Positions 42,798-49,346 of a DNA stretch of 49,346 bases are shown here, piece after piece (the first letter of the stretch is position 1; every line of letters begins with the position of its first letter). The stretch is from Phycisphaerales bacterium (GTDB taxonomy: Bacteria; Planctomycetota; Phycisphaerae; Phycisphaerales; UBA5793): assembly GCA_020852515.1 (NCBI GenBank), contig JADZAS010000039.1, positions 1-49,346 of the forward strand, given 5' to 3'. Below the pieces are notes generated by a model. It was not told the origin of the DNA. It searched no databases and worked only from the letters and a program-made list of their open reading frames with translations. A program made the position numbers and the translations under genes.

Positions 42798-43220
42798 TCA
42801 GCGCTTCACGCGGTAAGTCACCGTCAGGACACTCGTGAGCTGGCGATTCTGATCGAGATGCTCGGCCGCCACCACGGGATCGTGCTCGATGGACAGCCAG
42901 GCGGCGCTGGGGTACTCATCAAGGCGCTTGAGGCGCAGGTGGTCGGCGATCTCCTCGACCAGATCGAGCAGTACATCGATCTCGGTGTCATCCGCGACCT
43001 TCTTCTGGACTCCTACGTCCACGGCGCAGTCGAAGAACGAGTTCGCCCGCGAGGCCGTTGCAATCGTCTCGGACTTGGGGACCACGCTCACGCGCAGTGT
43101 CGCCAGTCCCGCCAGGTTAAACGAAGGCTGGTGCAGGCGCTCTGCGGTGAAGGGCATCGAGAACGAGGCGCCGTTGAGCGATTCGGTGACGGCGTCGGCC
43201 AGGGCGGTGAGCGTGCTCAT
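42798..43220 (-). CDS. Tail terminator or completion-like protein
   Basis: A 140-residue protein (LADAVTESLNGASFSMPFTAERLHQPSFNLAGLATLRVSVVPK in several strands, EIDVLLDLVEEIADHLRLKRL, LTSVLTVTYRVKR). The fold order and place just before the tail tube gene match gpU-like tail terminators. Its ATG overlaps the upstream membrane protein stop by 4 nt. Confidence 0.55.
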   Translation of the reverse strand: MSTLTALADAVTESLNGASFSMPFTAERLHQPSFNLAGLATLRVSVVPKSETIATASRANSFFDCAVDVGVQKKVADDTEIDVLLDLVEEIADHLRLKRLDEYPSAAWLSIEHDPVVAAEHLDQNRQLTSVLTVTYRVKR

Positions 43221-43462
43221 GGGTGCTCCCTCCCATTGAGCCGACCCTCGAGATAGGACACCCGCCGCTCGACCGATTGGTACTCGTTTCGCAGTGAGCG
43301 GGCCTCGACGATGAGTTCATCGAGGCGGCGCTCGAGATGATCGAGCTTGGTCGTGACCACGCCCCACTGGACGGTGAACGCCGAGAGGGCGATCACCGCC
43401 GTGAGTACCACGCCGGCCCACCGTGACCAGACACTTCCGTTCCTCGTGGTTGCGTCGGCCAT
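43217..43462 (-). CDS. Small membrane protein with coiled coil
   Basis: An 81-residue protein from the ATG at 43462, directly after the preceding stop (43464). A single transmembrane helix (WAGVVLTAVIALSAFTVQWGV) is followed by a coiled coil (LERRLDELIVEARSLRNEY, VERRVSYLEGRLNG). Holin- or spanin-like roles are possible; similar small membrane-coiled-coil proteins occur inside head-tail operons without known function. Confidence 0.6.
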   Translation of the reverse strand: MADATTRNGSVWSRWAGVVLTAVIALSAFTVQWGVVTTKLDHLERRLDELIVEARSLRNEYQSVERRVSYLEGRLNGREHP

Positions 43463-43463
43463 G

Positions 43464-43790
43464 TCAGACGATCTCCGTGGCGATGTGCTTGGTGTGGATG
43501 CGCAGGGCCTTCCTGTACGGATCGCTGTAGCGGAACGGCGGCTCGTGACCGGGGGCGCTGACTTCGCAGACGAAGACGCTGCCAGCCTCCATGTCTCGGA
43601 TGAGATCTCCTGCGCTGGGCAGCACCATCTGTCCCTCGAGGATGAGATCGCCGGTGCGTACGAGGAAGTCGCGCGACTCGACCTTCTGCACGATGCCGTA
43701 TTCATCACTCTGCTCGAAACTCGTCTGCCCCAGTGTGGCCTGGAGTTGAACAGACGAATTGCCGCGGTGGTACGTGATCGTTCGTGTCAT
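43464..43790 (-). CDS. Head-tail connector-like protein
   Basis: A 108-residue protein from the ATG at 43790 (MTRTITYHRGN); a longer frame from TTG at 43847 or ATG at 43823 is possible. The protein is beta-rich (VQLQATLGQTSFEQSDEYG, SRDFLVRTGDLIL, LPSAGDLIRDMEAGSVFVCEV), a composition like neck or head-completion proteins with an OB- or SH3-like fold. Gene order between decoration and tail terminator supports this. Confidence 0.5.
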   Translation of the reverse strand: MTRTITYHRGNSSVQLQATLGQTSFEQSDEYGIVQKVESRDFLVRTGDLILEGQMVLPSAGDLIRDMEAGSVFVCEVSAPGHEPPFRYSDPYRKALRIHTKHIATEIV

Positions 43791-43877
43791 GTGCTCGTGC
43801 CGCCTGCGGTCCAGAAAGCTCATGCCTTGTTCGAGGAGATCCGCCAACTGCTACCCCTGCATCACCCGCGTCAGCCG

Positions 43878-44615
43878 TTACGCGGCGGGTCGGTACCTGA
43901 TCACCAGCACGAACGCGGGCATGTCCGAAGTCGTGCCGCCCTGGGTGACGTCCAGGGTGACATGCTCATCGCCGACGAGGATCTTGTGCGTGGCGCTGAG
44001 CGCCCCCAGGTCGCCCAAGTCACTCGAGGGCGGCTGGTTGGCGGTGTCGAAAGTCTTCGTGACGATCGTGTTGCCCGCGTCGTCCTTGAGCGCGATGACC
44101 ACCGTGTTCGCATCGTCGACGCCTGCGGGAGCGCCCTGCGTGAGGATGCCCGCCGAGACGAGTTCGGCTCCGCCCGGGTGCGCGAAGATCGGGCGCGCTG
44201 CGATATCACCCGCGGCGGCGAGGTCCTCAATGGTGATGAGGGCGATCTGGTCCGCGGGCACCCGGTTGCGCACCACGAGGACGCGCACGGTCTGGTCCCC
44301 CGCTACCGCGGCCCTGATGACGCGGCCGAGGAACGTGTTCCCCGAGGCCGTGGCCGTCGCGGCGCCCGACCCCGCCGTTCCACCGACGGGGTCGCCGTCG
44401 GCATCCCAGAAGACATCATCGCCGAAACTCAGTGCTTCGTTCGCCTTGGCAATGTCGAACACACCCTCGGTCGCCAGGGGACCGGCGGTGTTGGCGGGGA
44501 TGTCCCGCTTGGCGATTCCGACCATGTCGCCGTTGATCACTACATCGCCGGCGCCGATATCGGTGCCGGGGGTGTAGTCGATTGAGCTGCCTTCCTGAAT
44601 GAATACGGCCTGCAC
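43878..44615 (-). CDS. DUF2190-type capsid decoration-like protein
   Basis: A 245-residue protein. The N-terminal 100 residues follow the DUF2190 pattern: IDYTPGTDIGAGDVVINGDM, VGIAKRDIPANTAGPLATEGVFDIAKA, FGDDVFWDADGDPV. Members are encoded next to the major capsid gene and are thought to decorate or stabilise the capsid. The C-terminal part (VVIALKDDAGNTIVTKTFDTA, AFVLVIRYRPAA) is an additional beta domain, longer than in typical members. Confidence 0.75.
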   Translation of the reverse strand: MQAVFIQEGSSIDYTPGTDIGAGDVVINGDMVGIAKRDIPANTAGPLATEGVFDIAKANEALSFGDDVFWDADGDPVGGTAGSGAATATASGNTFLGRVIRAAVAGDQTVRVLVVRNRVPADQIALITIEDLAAAGDIAARPIFAHPGGAELVSAGILTQGAPAGVDDANTVVIALKDDAGNTIVTKTFDTANQPPSSDLGDLGALSATHKILVGDEHVTLDVTQGGTTSDMPAFVLVIRYRPAA

Positions 44616-44666
44616 GTTCTGGTCCTTTCAGATGAATGCACAGTCAGGGGGAATCGGCGCCGGTGA

Positions 44667-46736
44667 TTACGCTTCGCCCTTCATCCGGATTCCCCCGCGC
44701 GGCTCCTGCTTGGCGACGCCGAAGTCGTGGTAGCCGCGCATCTGGATACCCAGCGTGTTGAAGTCCGCATCCGCGCTCTCCACGGTGGGCATCTGCTGGC
44801 CGTTGAGGAACGCGACCTCGATGACGGGCATGTCGTTGGGATCGGCGAGCAGGTACCACGCCTTGGTCGAGTTGCCCGTGTACTGCGCGTTGCTCAGGTA
44901 ACTCGAACGAACCGGGCGGAACTTGCCCGCATGCGGGTTGGCCACCGGCGTTTTCTTCGTCGAGGCCGGGTCGCGCAGCTCGGTGCTGTTCATGATCTGC
45001 GTCGCCGGCACGTACAGACCGTTGGGCACGAGCAGGATCACCGGCGCCACCGCCAGCGGGTGGCCGTCGGGGTCGGTCTGGTCGAGGAAGAGCTGCTCGG
45101 CCTGGGTAAGCGAGTCGATTCCCAGCGCCGTGTCCACGCCCTCGGCGTAGTTGTTGTTGCCGGCGACGAAGAAGAGCGCGTTGTCGAGGAACTCCTTCCA
45201 GAATACCTCGTTGAGTTTGAGCGCACCGCCGCGACCAAGGCGGCGCGGTACGGCGGTCAGGGCATCGAGATCATCATTAATAAGGTCTCGGCGATCGATG
45301 CCGAACATGCGGCCGTAGGTCTTGGCCTGGTTGGTGTACGCCGTTTCGCCGGCGGTGGCATGCTTGAGTTCGCCCCCGGGCGGGATTTCTTCATAGACGA
45401 ACCCGCCGGTGAGCGAGTAACTCGACACCTGCTTGAAGTCGCGCACCGACCGAATCGCGGCAATCTCACGCCAGGTGGACTCGACGGCTTCGAAGCCCGA
45501 GCGCAGGAACTTGTTGGCGACATTGCTCAGGATGCCCGGCAGACTGATGGTGCTCATCGCCGAGCCCTGTACATCCGCGAAGGCGAATTGGAGCAGGCCC
45601 TTGAGGTCGCTGCGCCCGTAGCCGCGGTACCCGTTGGCCTGCGCGAAGAGCAGCAGCGTCTCGACGAGACCGAGCCCGTGGCGATAAGTCCGCGTCGCGG
45701 TGCCGAGGACTTCCTCGGTGAAACCCGCTTCGAGAGTCTCGGTGTCGAGGCCGCCGGCGATGCACAGCGCCGCCTCAATGATCTGGCCGTTCACCACGGC
45801 TTCATGGCGGCGCGGGCCGCCAATTCCGCCGAAGGAGCGGCCCAGGCGCATCACTTCGAGCTGGTACTTGTCGGGCTTCCAGCCCGCCTCGAGCGCCGCG
45901 TGGGCGAGTTTGCCGAGTTCGTCGGCAAGTTCGGGCCGCTGGGCCAGAACTTCGGCCGTCATTTCCTGGATGCGGATGCGCCGCTCAGTCTCGGCGCGGG
46001 CCCGCGCCGTCATCTGATCAATTTCGGCGAGGGGATCACTGCCCGGGTATGAGGCATTCAGGCGCGTGGGTCGGCCGCGCTGCGTCGAATCATCACCGGC
46101 GTTCTGCGTTTCCTCGGCGCTGCTCGACTCCTCGGGGGCGGTGGCATTCTCATCGGACATGGAAGCGTGCTCCTTGGTGTGCTGGTGCCCGGCGGCGATA
46201 CGCGCCTTGGTGCGCTGGTCCGCGCCGAGGTCGACAAAGCTGATCTCGTTCAGAACCGTCTTGTGCGCGACGTAGATCGGGCCGGAGAATTTCCGGGCGT
46301 TGACCTGCACCAAGACGCCGCGCTTGATGAATTCGAGTTCCTCGACCGAGGCGCCAATCGACGCCTGCCAGGGAAATCCCTTCTTGCCGCTGGCCACAAT
46401 TTCGCGGGCCGCAGGGGTATCACGTGACACGACGCCCTCGGCGATCAGCTTGCCGTTTTCAATGGCGATGCGCTCCGTATGCCCGACGCCTTCGAGCGCC
46501 GAGTGCTGGAAACGCACGGGCCGCTGCTGTGTGGGAATCGTCAGCCCGTCGAGATTCACCACGACGGGAAACGCGAAGCCCATGGTGCGTATGGCGCCGC
46601 CGGTGTAGGCCACCATGCTGAAGCGGGGGAGGCGCGCCTCGGCCGCGGCTCCGTCACCGGTTGCCTCGGCTTCGATGACGACCTCGCAGCCCAGCGCGAG
46701 TGTCTCAGGCGTTTTCTGGTTCGTCTTGCTCATCAT
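44667..46736 (-). CDS. Fused prohead protease and major capsid protein
   Basis: About 690 residues from the ATG at 46736 (a second ATG is at 46733); a frame open to 46829 lies inside the portal gene. The first 190 residues look like a prohead protease (RPVRFQHSALEGVGHTERIAI, LIAEGVVSRDTPAAREIVAS, FPWQASIGASVEELEFI, NEISFVDLGADQ). A charged scaffold-like linker of about 100 residues follows. The last 370 residues resemble an HK97-fold major capsid protein (LPGILSNVANKFL, WREIAAIRSVRDFKQV, YGRMFGIDRRDLINDDL, NEVFWKEFLDN). The fusion would couple protease, scaffold and capsid in a fixed ratio. Confidence 0.85.
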   Translation of the reverse strand: MMSKTNQKTPETLALGCEVVIEAEATGDGAAAEARLPRFSMVAYTGGAIRTMGFAFPVVVNLDGLTIPTQQRPVRFQHSALEGVGHTERIAIENGKLIAEGVVSRDTPAAREIVASGKKGFPWQASIGASVEELEFIKRGVLVQVNARKFSGPIYVAHKTVLNEISFVDLGADQRTKARIAAGHQHTKEHASMSDENATAPEESSSAEETQNAGDDSTQRGRPTRLNASYPGSDPLAEIDQMTARARAETERRIRIQEMTAEVLAQRPELADELGKLAHAALEAGWKPDKYQLEVMRLGRSFGGIGGPRRHEAVVNGQIIEAALCIAGGLDTETLEAGFTEEVLGTATRTYRHGLGLVETLLLFAQANGYRGYGRSDLKGLLQFAFADVQGSAMSTISLPGILSNVANKFLRSGFEAVESTWREIAAIRSVRDFKQVSSYSLTGGFVYEEIPPGGELKHATAGETAYTNQAKTYGRMFGIDRRDLINDDLDALTAVPRRLGRGGALKLNEVFWKEFLDNALFFVAGNNNYAEGVDTALGIDSLTQAEQLFLDQTDPDGHPLAVAPVILLVPNGLYVPATQIMNSTELRDPASTKKTPVANPHAGKFRPVRSSYLSNAQYTGNSTKAWYLLADPNDMPVIEVAFLNGQQMPTVESADADFNTLGIQMRGYHDFGVAKQEPRGGIRMKGEA

Positions 46737-48213
46737 CGTCTTCCGTGACTGGTGAAGGAACGCCAACGGGTGCGGCTTCAGTCGCATCTTCGATCCCCAG
46801 TTCGCGCAGCAGCGCCCGTTCCTTGGCAATCTGCCGCAATTCCATCTCCCAGTCGAGTCCCTGCTTGGCGTACTCGCGGGCCAGCGACGTCGTGCGACTG
46901 GTCAGCCGCGTCGCTTGGGCGTTGGCTTCCTTGGCGGGATCGACGTGCTCGTTGCCATCCCAGAACCACTGGTGGCTGCGAGGCGCATCGGTCATGCGCA
47001 TCGACTGGGGCAGCAGGTCTTCGACGAGCACGGCCTCATCGAGCCAGGCGTCGAAGATGCGATCGAGGACCGTGCACTCGAGGTGCGCCTGCTCGATGCG
47101 GTTGGATTTGAAGTAGGTCTGGTGATCGAGTCGCCCGCTGGCGTAGTTGTACCCGGAGGAGTTGCCCGCCGCGACGTTGAAAGGCATGTTCAGGCAGCGG
47201 ACGATCTCGTTGAGGATCTCGCGCTTGAACTCGCCGTAGGTCGTCGCCGGCTGCTCGGCCTTCATCTGGGCCATTTTCCAGCCGCCGGGCAGCGTGAGAA
47301 GCATGCGCTTCTCGATCTCGATGGTGTCCATCGGCTCGATGTCTTCCGCCTCACCGTTGGGCGGTGCATCGGTCTGCAGGACCCCGGCGAACTCCGCGGC
47401 CGTCTCGGCCGCGGCGAGGACCGCCAGTGTGAAGCGGCGCAGCTGGGCAAAGAGCGGGATCGCCGGCGTGATGTCGGGAATGCCGCGACTCTGGCCCGGC
47501 CGATCGGCGCGGAAGTAGTGGATCATCGACGCCGCAGGCACACGGTCGTACTGCAGGCCAGCGCCCCAGCGGACGTCACCCGGATGTTGCTTGAGAACGT
47601 GATACTCGACGGGATTGCCGAACTCGTCGAAGACGATTCCGTCCACGGCGTTGGAATCGCTCAGCGCCAGATCGGGCGTCGCGACCTGATCGGCTTCGAT
47701 GAGGCGGACGTCGAGCTGAATCGGGGTCGAAAGCCGCGTATTCCGCGCGAGCAGGGCAAATGACTCGCCGGATTCGGCGCGAGCGGAGCGCATGGTACGG
47801 AGCTTGGCCGCCAATCCGACAGCCTTGGACCACGCCATGAAGACCCGCTCGATGCGCGTGTTCGCCTCCGGATCGTTGGTCAGCATCTGCAGTCGCGGCC
47901 CCGTGCCGACCACATCGTTGGCCAGAGTACTGACAATGCCGCGGGCGTAGGAGTTGTTGGCCACTTCGTAGCGAGCGCGATTGCGCAGGACACGCCGCAC
48001 TTCCGGACTGGCGGCGGCGTCAGCACTCAGCCCGTCGGCGTTGGCCCAGTGGCGGCGATTCCCGTCCGTGGTCACCGCCGCGTCGTAGCGCCCGCGGATC
48101 GCGGAAAGCGGCACGAGTCGGCTGAGGGGAACGGCGATCATCGATCGCCGCTGGTGCGACTGGGCCCGAGCGGGCGCATCCGTGCGCCAAAATGTCCGCA
48201 GGAAACTGAGCAT
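46705..48213 (-). CDS. Lambda-family phage portal protein
   Basis: A 502-residue portal. Typical signatures are RRHWANADGLSADAAASPEVRRVLRNRARYEVANNSYARGI (in several parts), LANDVVGTGPRLQM, LRTMRSARAESGESFALL, ADRPGQSRGIPDI, LNMPFNVAAGNSSGYNYASGRLD and ASVWDRVF-like CTVLDRIFDAWL. The dodecameric ring at one capsid vertex is the DNA gate and joins head to tail. It overlaps the capsid fusion gene by about 30 nt and starts 3 nt after the preceding small gene. Confidence 0.95.
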   Translation of the reverse strand: MLSFLRTFWRTDAPARAQSHQRRSMIAVPLSRLVPLSAIRGRYDAAVTTDGNRRHWANADGLSADAAASPEVRRVLRNRARYEVANNSYARGIVSTLANDVVGTGPRLQMLTNDPEANTRIERVFMAWSKAVGLAAKLRTMRSARAESGESFALLARNTRLSTPIQLDVRLIEADQVATPDLALSDSNAVDGIVFDEFGNPVEYHVLKQHPGDVRWGAGLQYDRVPAASMIHYFRADRPGQSRGIPDITPAIPLFAQLRRFTLAVLAAAETAAEFAGVLQTDAPPNGEAEDIEPMDTIEIEKRMLLTLPGGWKMAQMKAEQPATTYGEFKREILNEIVRCLNMPFNVAAGNSSGYNYASGRLDHQTYFKSNRIEQAHLECTVLDRIFDAWLDEAVLVEDLLPQSMRMTDAPRSHQWFWDGNEHVDPAKEANAQATRLTSRTTSLAREYAKQGLDWEMELRQIAKERALLRELGIEDATEAAPVGVPSPVTEDDDEQDEPENA

Positions 48214-48216
48214 GCG

Positions 48217-48420
48217 TCATTCAGTCGTCCCGGGCGGGACGAGCTTGGTGATCTTGACTCCGAGGTTCTTGTTCTTGGCGGCGGCCTTGGAGTTCAGGTA
48301 GCGATCCGCCTCGATCTGGTCCGTGAGCGAGTGCTGTTCCACGCTCCCCGCGTCGCCGGAGGCCCGCTTGGGGCCCCCGGCGTTGTCGCGGATCGCGTCG
48401 TCGAGCGGAGTCTCAGCCAT
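48217..48420 (-). CDS. Small gpW-position head protein
   Basis: A 67-residue protein (GDAGSVEQHSLTDQIEADRYLNSK) encoded immediately before the portal gene. In lambda-like modules this place is taken by the 68-residue gpW head-tail joiner. The length agrees and the sequence is helical, so the role is likely similar, although similarity to gpW itself is not evident. Confidence 0.6.
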   Translation of the reverse strand: MAETPLDDAIRDNAGGPKRASGDAGSVEQHSLTDQIEADRYLNSKAAAKNKNLGVKITKLVPPGTTE

Positions 48421-48435
48421 GGGGGGTGGAGCGCC

Positions 48436-48609
48436 TTAGCGGCGGATGTTCTCCGGGAGGGCGTTCACGTCGCCGGGGTTCTCCGGCAGGTCAACCGAGG
48501 TCTGGCCGAAGGCGATGATGCCTCGCGCGTTCTCGATGAGCGCCTCAAGTCGGCTTCGATCAGACTCGAAGATGCCCGTGGCGCGGTCCCTCCGCTGGCT
48601 GGTGGGCAT
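48436..48609 (-). CDS. Small phage-module protein, first gene of the operon
   Basis: A 57-residue protein from the ATG at 48609, with AGGAGA 6 nt upstream; an open frame to 48660 has no such site. It is charged and helical (FESDRSRLEALIENARGIIA) with no recognised domain. It could be a remnant of the gene normally found between terminase and portal, or a head protein. Confidence 0.5.
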   Translation of the reverse strand: MPTSQRRDRATGIFESDRSRLEALIENARGIIAFGQTSVDLPENPGDVNALPENIRR

Positions 48610-48685
48610 GAAAATCTCCTGGGGATTCGATGGGAGGCTGCGACGATCTCGTGCGTCCACAGTGGATGTGCACGACAGCAGCGCT

Positions 48686-48720
48686 GATTCGCCGCAAACT
48701 TGGTCGAGTTTGAGCGAATC
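48686..48720. promoter_or_regulatory. Compound hairpin upstream of the phage module
   Basis: GATTCGC (48686-48692) pairs with GCGAATC (48714-48720), and within it AAACT (48696-48700) pairs with AGTTT (48707-48711) around a six-base loop, with a small internal bulge. It lies about 80 nt before the start of the first module gene. It could be an RNA structure in the leader, a terminator insulating the module, or an operator. Confidence 0.4.
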
Positions 48721-48749
48721 GGTACGGATCCGTACTCAGCGTCCGCGCG

Positions 48750-48869
48750 TCACGATTCGCCGGCCGCAATGGCAGCAGGCGCGGCCGGCCGCATCTCCAA
48801 GTGCGCCATCCACGCCTCCTGCACCGCATCATCCAGCTTGGGCGCTGGGACAAAGCGCAACTCGATCAC
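48750..48869 (-). CDS. Possible 39-residue protein or gene remnant
   Basis: A frame from a GTG at 48869 reads VIELRFVPAPKLDDAVQEAW and on to a stop at 48750. The composition is protein-like and it lies where the end of a terminase gene would be expected. It is too short to identify and has no clear ribosome binding site. It may be the C-terminal scar of a lost gene. Confidence 0.3.
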   Translation of the reverse strand: MIELRFVPAPKLDDAVQEAWMAHLEMRPAAPAAIAAGES

Positions 48870-48939
48870 GAGTCGGCAAGGTCATCCGTAGATAGAAGCA
48901 CCTGGTCCATCCGCCAGGTACCGACGGATGAAAGGCCCA

Positions 48940-48965
48940 GGGATTGCGGGTGGGGAGGGTGGGGG
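48940..48965 (+). other. G-quadruplex motif
   Basis: Five G-runs of three or more (GGG, GGG, GGGG, GGG, GGGGG) separated by loops of 5, 1, 1 and 1 nt on the plus strand. This is a strong intramolecular quadruplex motif with very short loops. It lies between the phage module and the plus-strand gene at 49116. The rest of 48870-49115 has no convincing gene. Confidence 0.6.
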
Positions 48966-49115
48966 CGATAACGTTACACCGATAGACTCGTCTGATTCGA
49001 TCGTTGGGCCCCCTTTCCCGTGACGGCTTCTCTTGGGCGCTCGCGACAAACCGTCTACCCAAGATGAATGGCAAATGGATGTATGCACATCCCAAACCGT
49101 GAGTCCGGAGACAAC

Positions 49116-49346
49116 ATGTCAGACTTCGACTCTGTCATTGAGATCTGCCTTCGCACGAAATCCCTTTCCGATCAACCTGCGACGACAGCGATCGACACCC
49201 TAGGGACATGGGTCGATAGCGCATGGATCGCGCAGCGCGTAGACGCACTTCGCCACATCGTATCCTTGGCTGACACGATCCAGAGGTCAGCGGCGACCGA
49301 GATGGATCAGACCCTCTTCGACTACTACCTCGGGAACGCGTGGAAC
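49116..49346 (+). CDS. Partial gene, helical (TPR-like) N-terminus, cut by window end
   Basis: An ATG at 49116, with CGGAG 6 nt upstream, opens 77 codons to the window end without a stop. The protein is helical (VIEICLRTKSLSDQPATTAI, VDALRHIVSLADTIQRSA, QTLFDYYLGNAWN). The last part looks like the start of a TPR unit. It is divergent from the phage module and is probably a host or defence gene rather than a phage gene. Confidence 0.6.
   Translation, partial: MSDFDSVIEICLRTKSLSDQPATTAIDTLGTWVDSAWIAQRVDALRHIVSLADTIQRSAATEMDQTLFDYYLGNAWN

Noticed and set aside
43347-44585. 412-codon plus-strand frame over the DUF2190 and connector genes
   Set aside because: Antisense shadow with repetitive Arg/Asp/Val composition and no domain.
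44727-46052. 441-codon plus-strand frame over the capsid gene
   Set aside because: Typical long antisense frame in GC-rich DNA; the capsid reading is supported by family motifs.
35075-49115. att sites bounding an integrated prophage
   Set aside because: I found no matching direct repeats near the two module edges by eye and no tRNA or integrase; a computed repeat search would be needed.
1-49346. CRISPR array
   Set aside because: No regularly spaced direct repeats were seen anywhere in the window.

Overview
This is a GC-rich, gene-dense window without a recognisable rRNA, tRNA or CRISPR array. The gene types (an RHS/YD-repeat protein with a dockerin-like insert, a DUF1573 protein, a compact type II secretion operon and phage proteins of environmental type) suggest an uncultured bacterium of the Planctomycetota, perhaps Phycisphaerae. 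That assignment is inference from protein style only.

Layout. (1) 1-3007, minus strand: an SMC/ABC-like ATPase followed 3 nt later by a histidine kinase with a HEAT-like N-terminus, cut by the window edge. (2) 3478-7177, minus strand: a coupled four-gene cassette (glycosyltransferase-like, alpha/beta hydrolase, left-handed beta-helix acyltransferase, unknown 365-residue protein). (3) 7795-10595, plus strand: a two-gene short prokaryotic Argonaute system. A DUF4365-type PD-(D/E)XK nuclease fused to an APAZ-like region overlaps a catalytically dead MID-PIWI Argonaute by ATGA, which is the SPARDA arrangement. (4) 10600-13196, minus strand: a XamI-like type II restriction enzyme and its N6-adenine methyltransferase, tail to tail with the Argonaute gene and only 4 nt away. 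Blocks 3 and 4 form a defence island; block 1 may belong to it.

(5) 13436-23798, minus strand: a type II secretion operon, gspD-E-F-G-H-I-J-K-(C)-(L)-(M) plus a TPR lipoprotein, with mostly 4-nt gene overlaps. (6) 24210-32270, minus strand: DUF1573 protein, giant RHS protein (2162 residues) and a TPR protein, reading toward the secretion operon. A natural hypothesis is that the RHS protein is its cargo and the TPR protein its partner or immunity factor. Divergent promoters lie at 32344-32433. (7) 32479-35059, plus strand: small unrecognised genes and a membrane protein.

(8) 35075-48609, minus strand: a tailed-phage structural module in canonical order. It holds small head genes, lambda-type portal, a protease-major capsid fusion, a DUF2190 decoration-like protein, connectors, tail tube, tail-assembly chaperone pair with a probable -1 frameshift, gp10-like protein, tape measure, distal tail proteins and a cysteine-rich terminal protein. 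No terminase, integrase, replication or clear lysis genes are seen, so it may be a remnant or a domesticated particle. (9) 48610-49346: structured non-coding DNA (a compound hairpin and a G-quadruplex motif) and the start of a plus-strand gene cut by the window edge.
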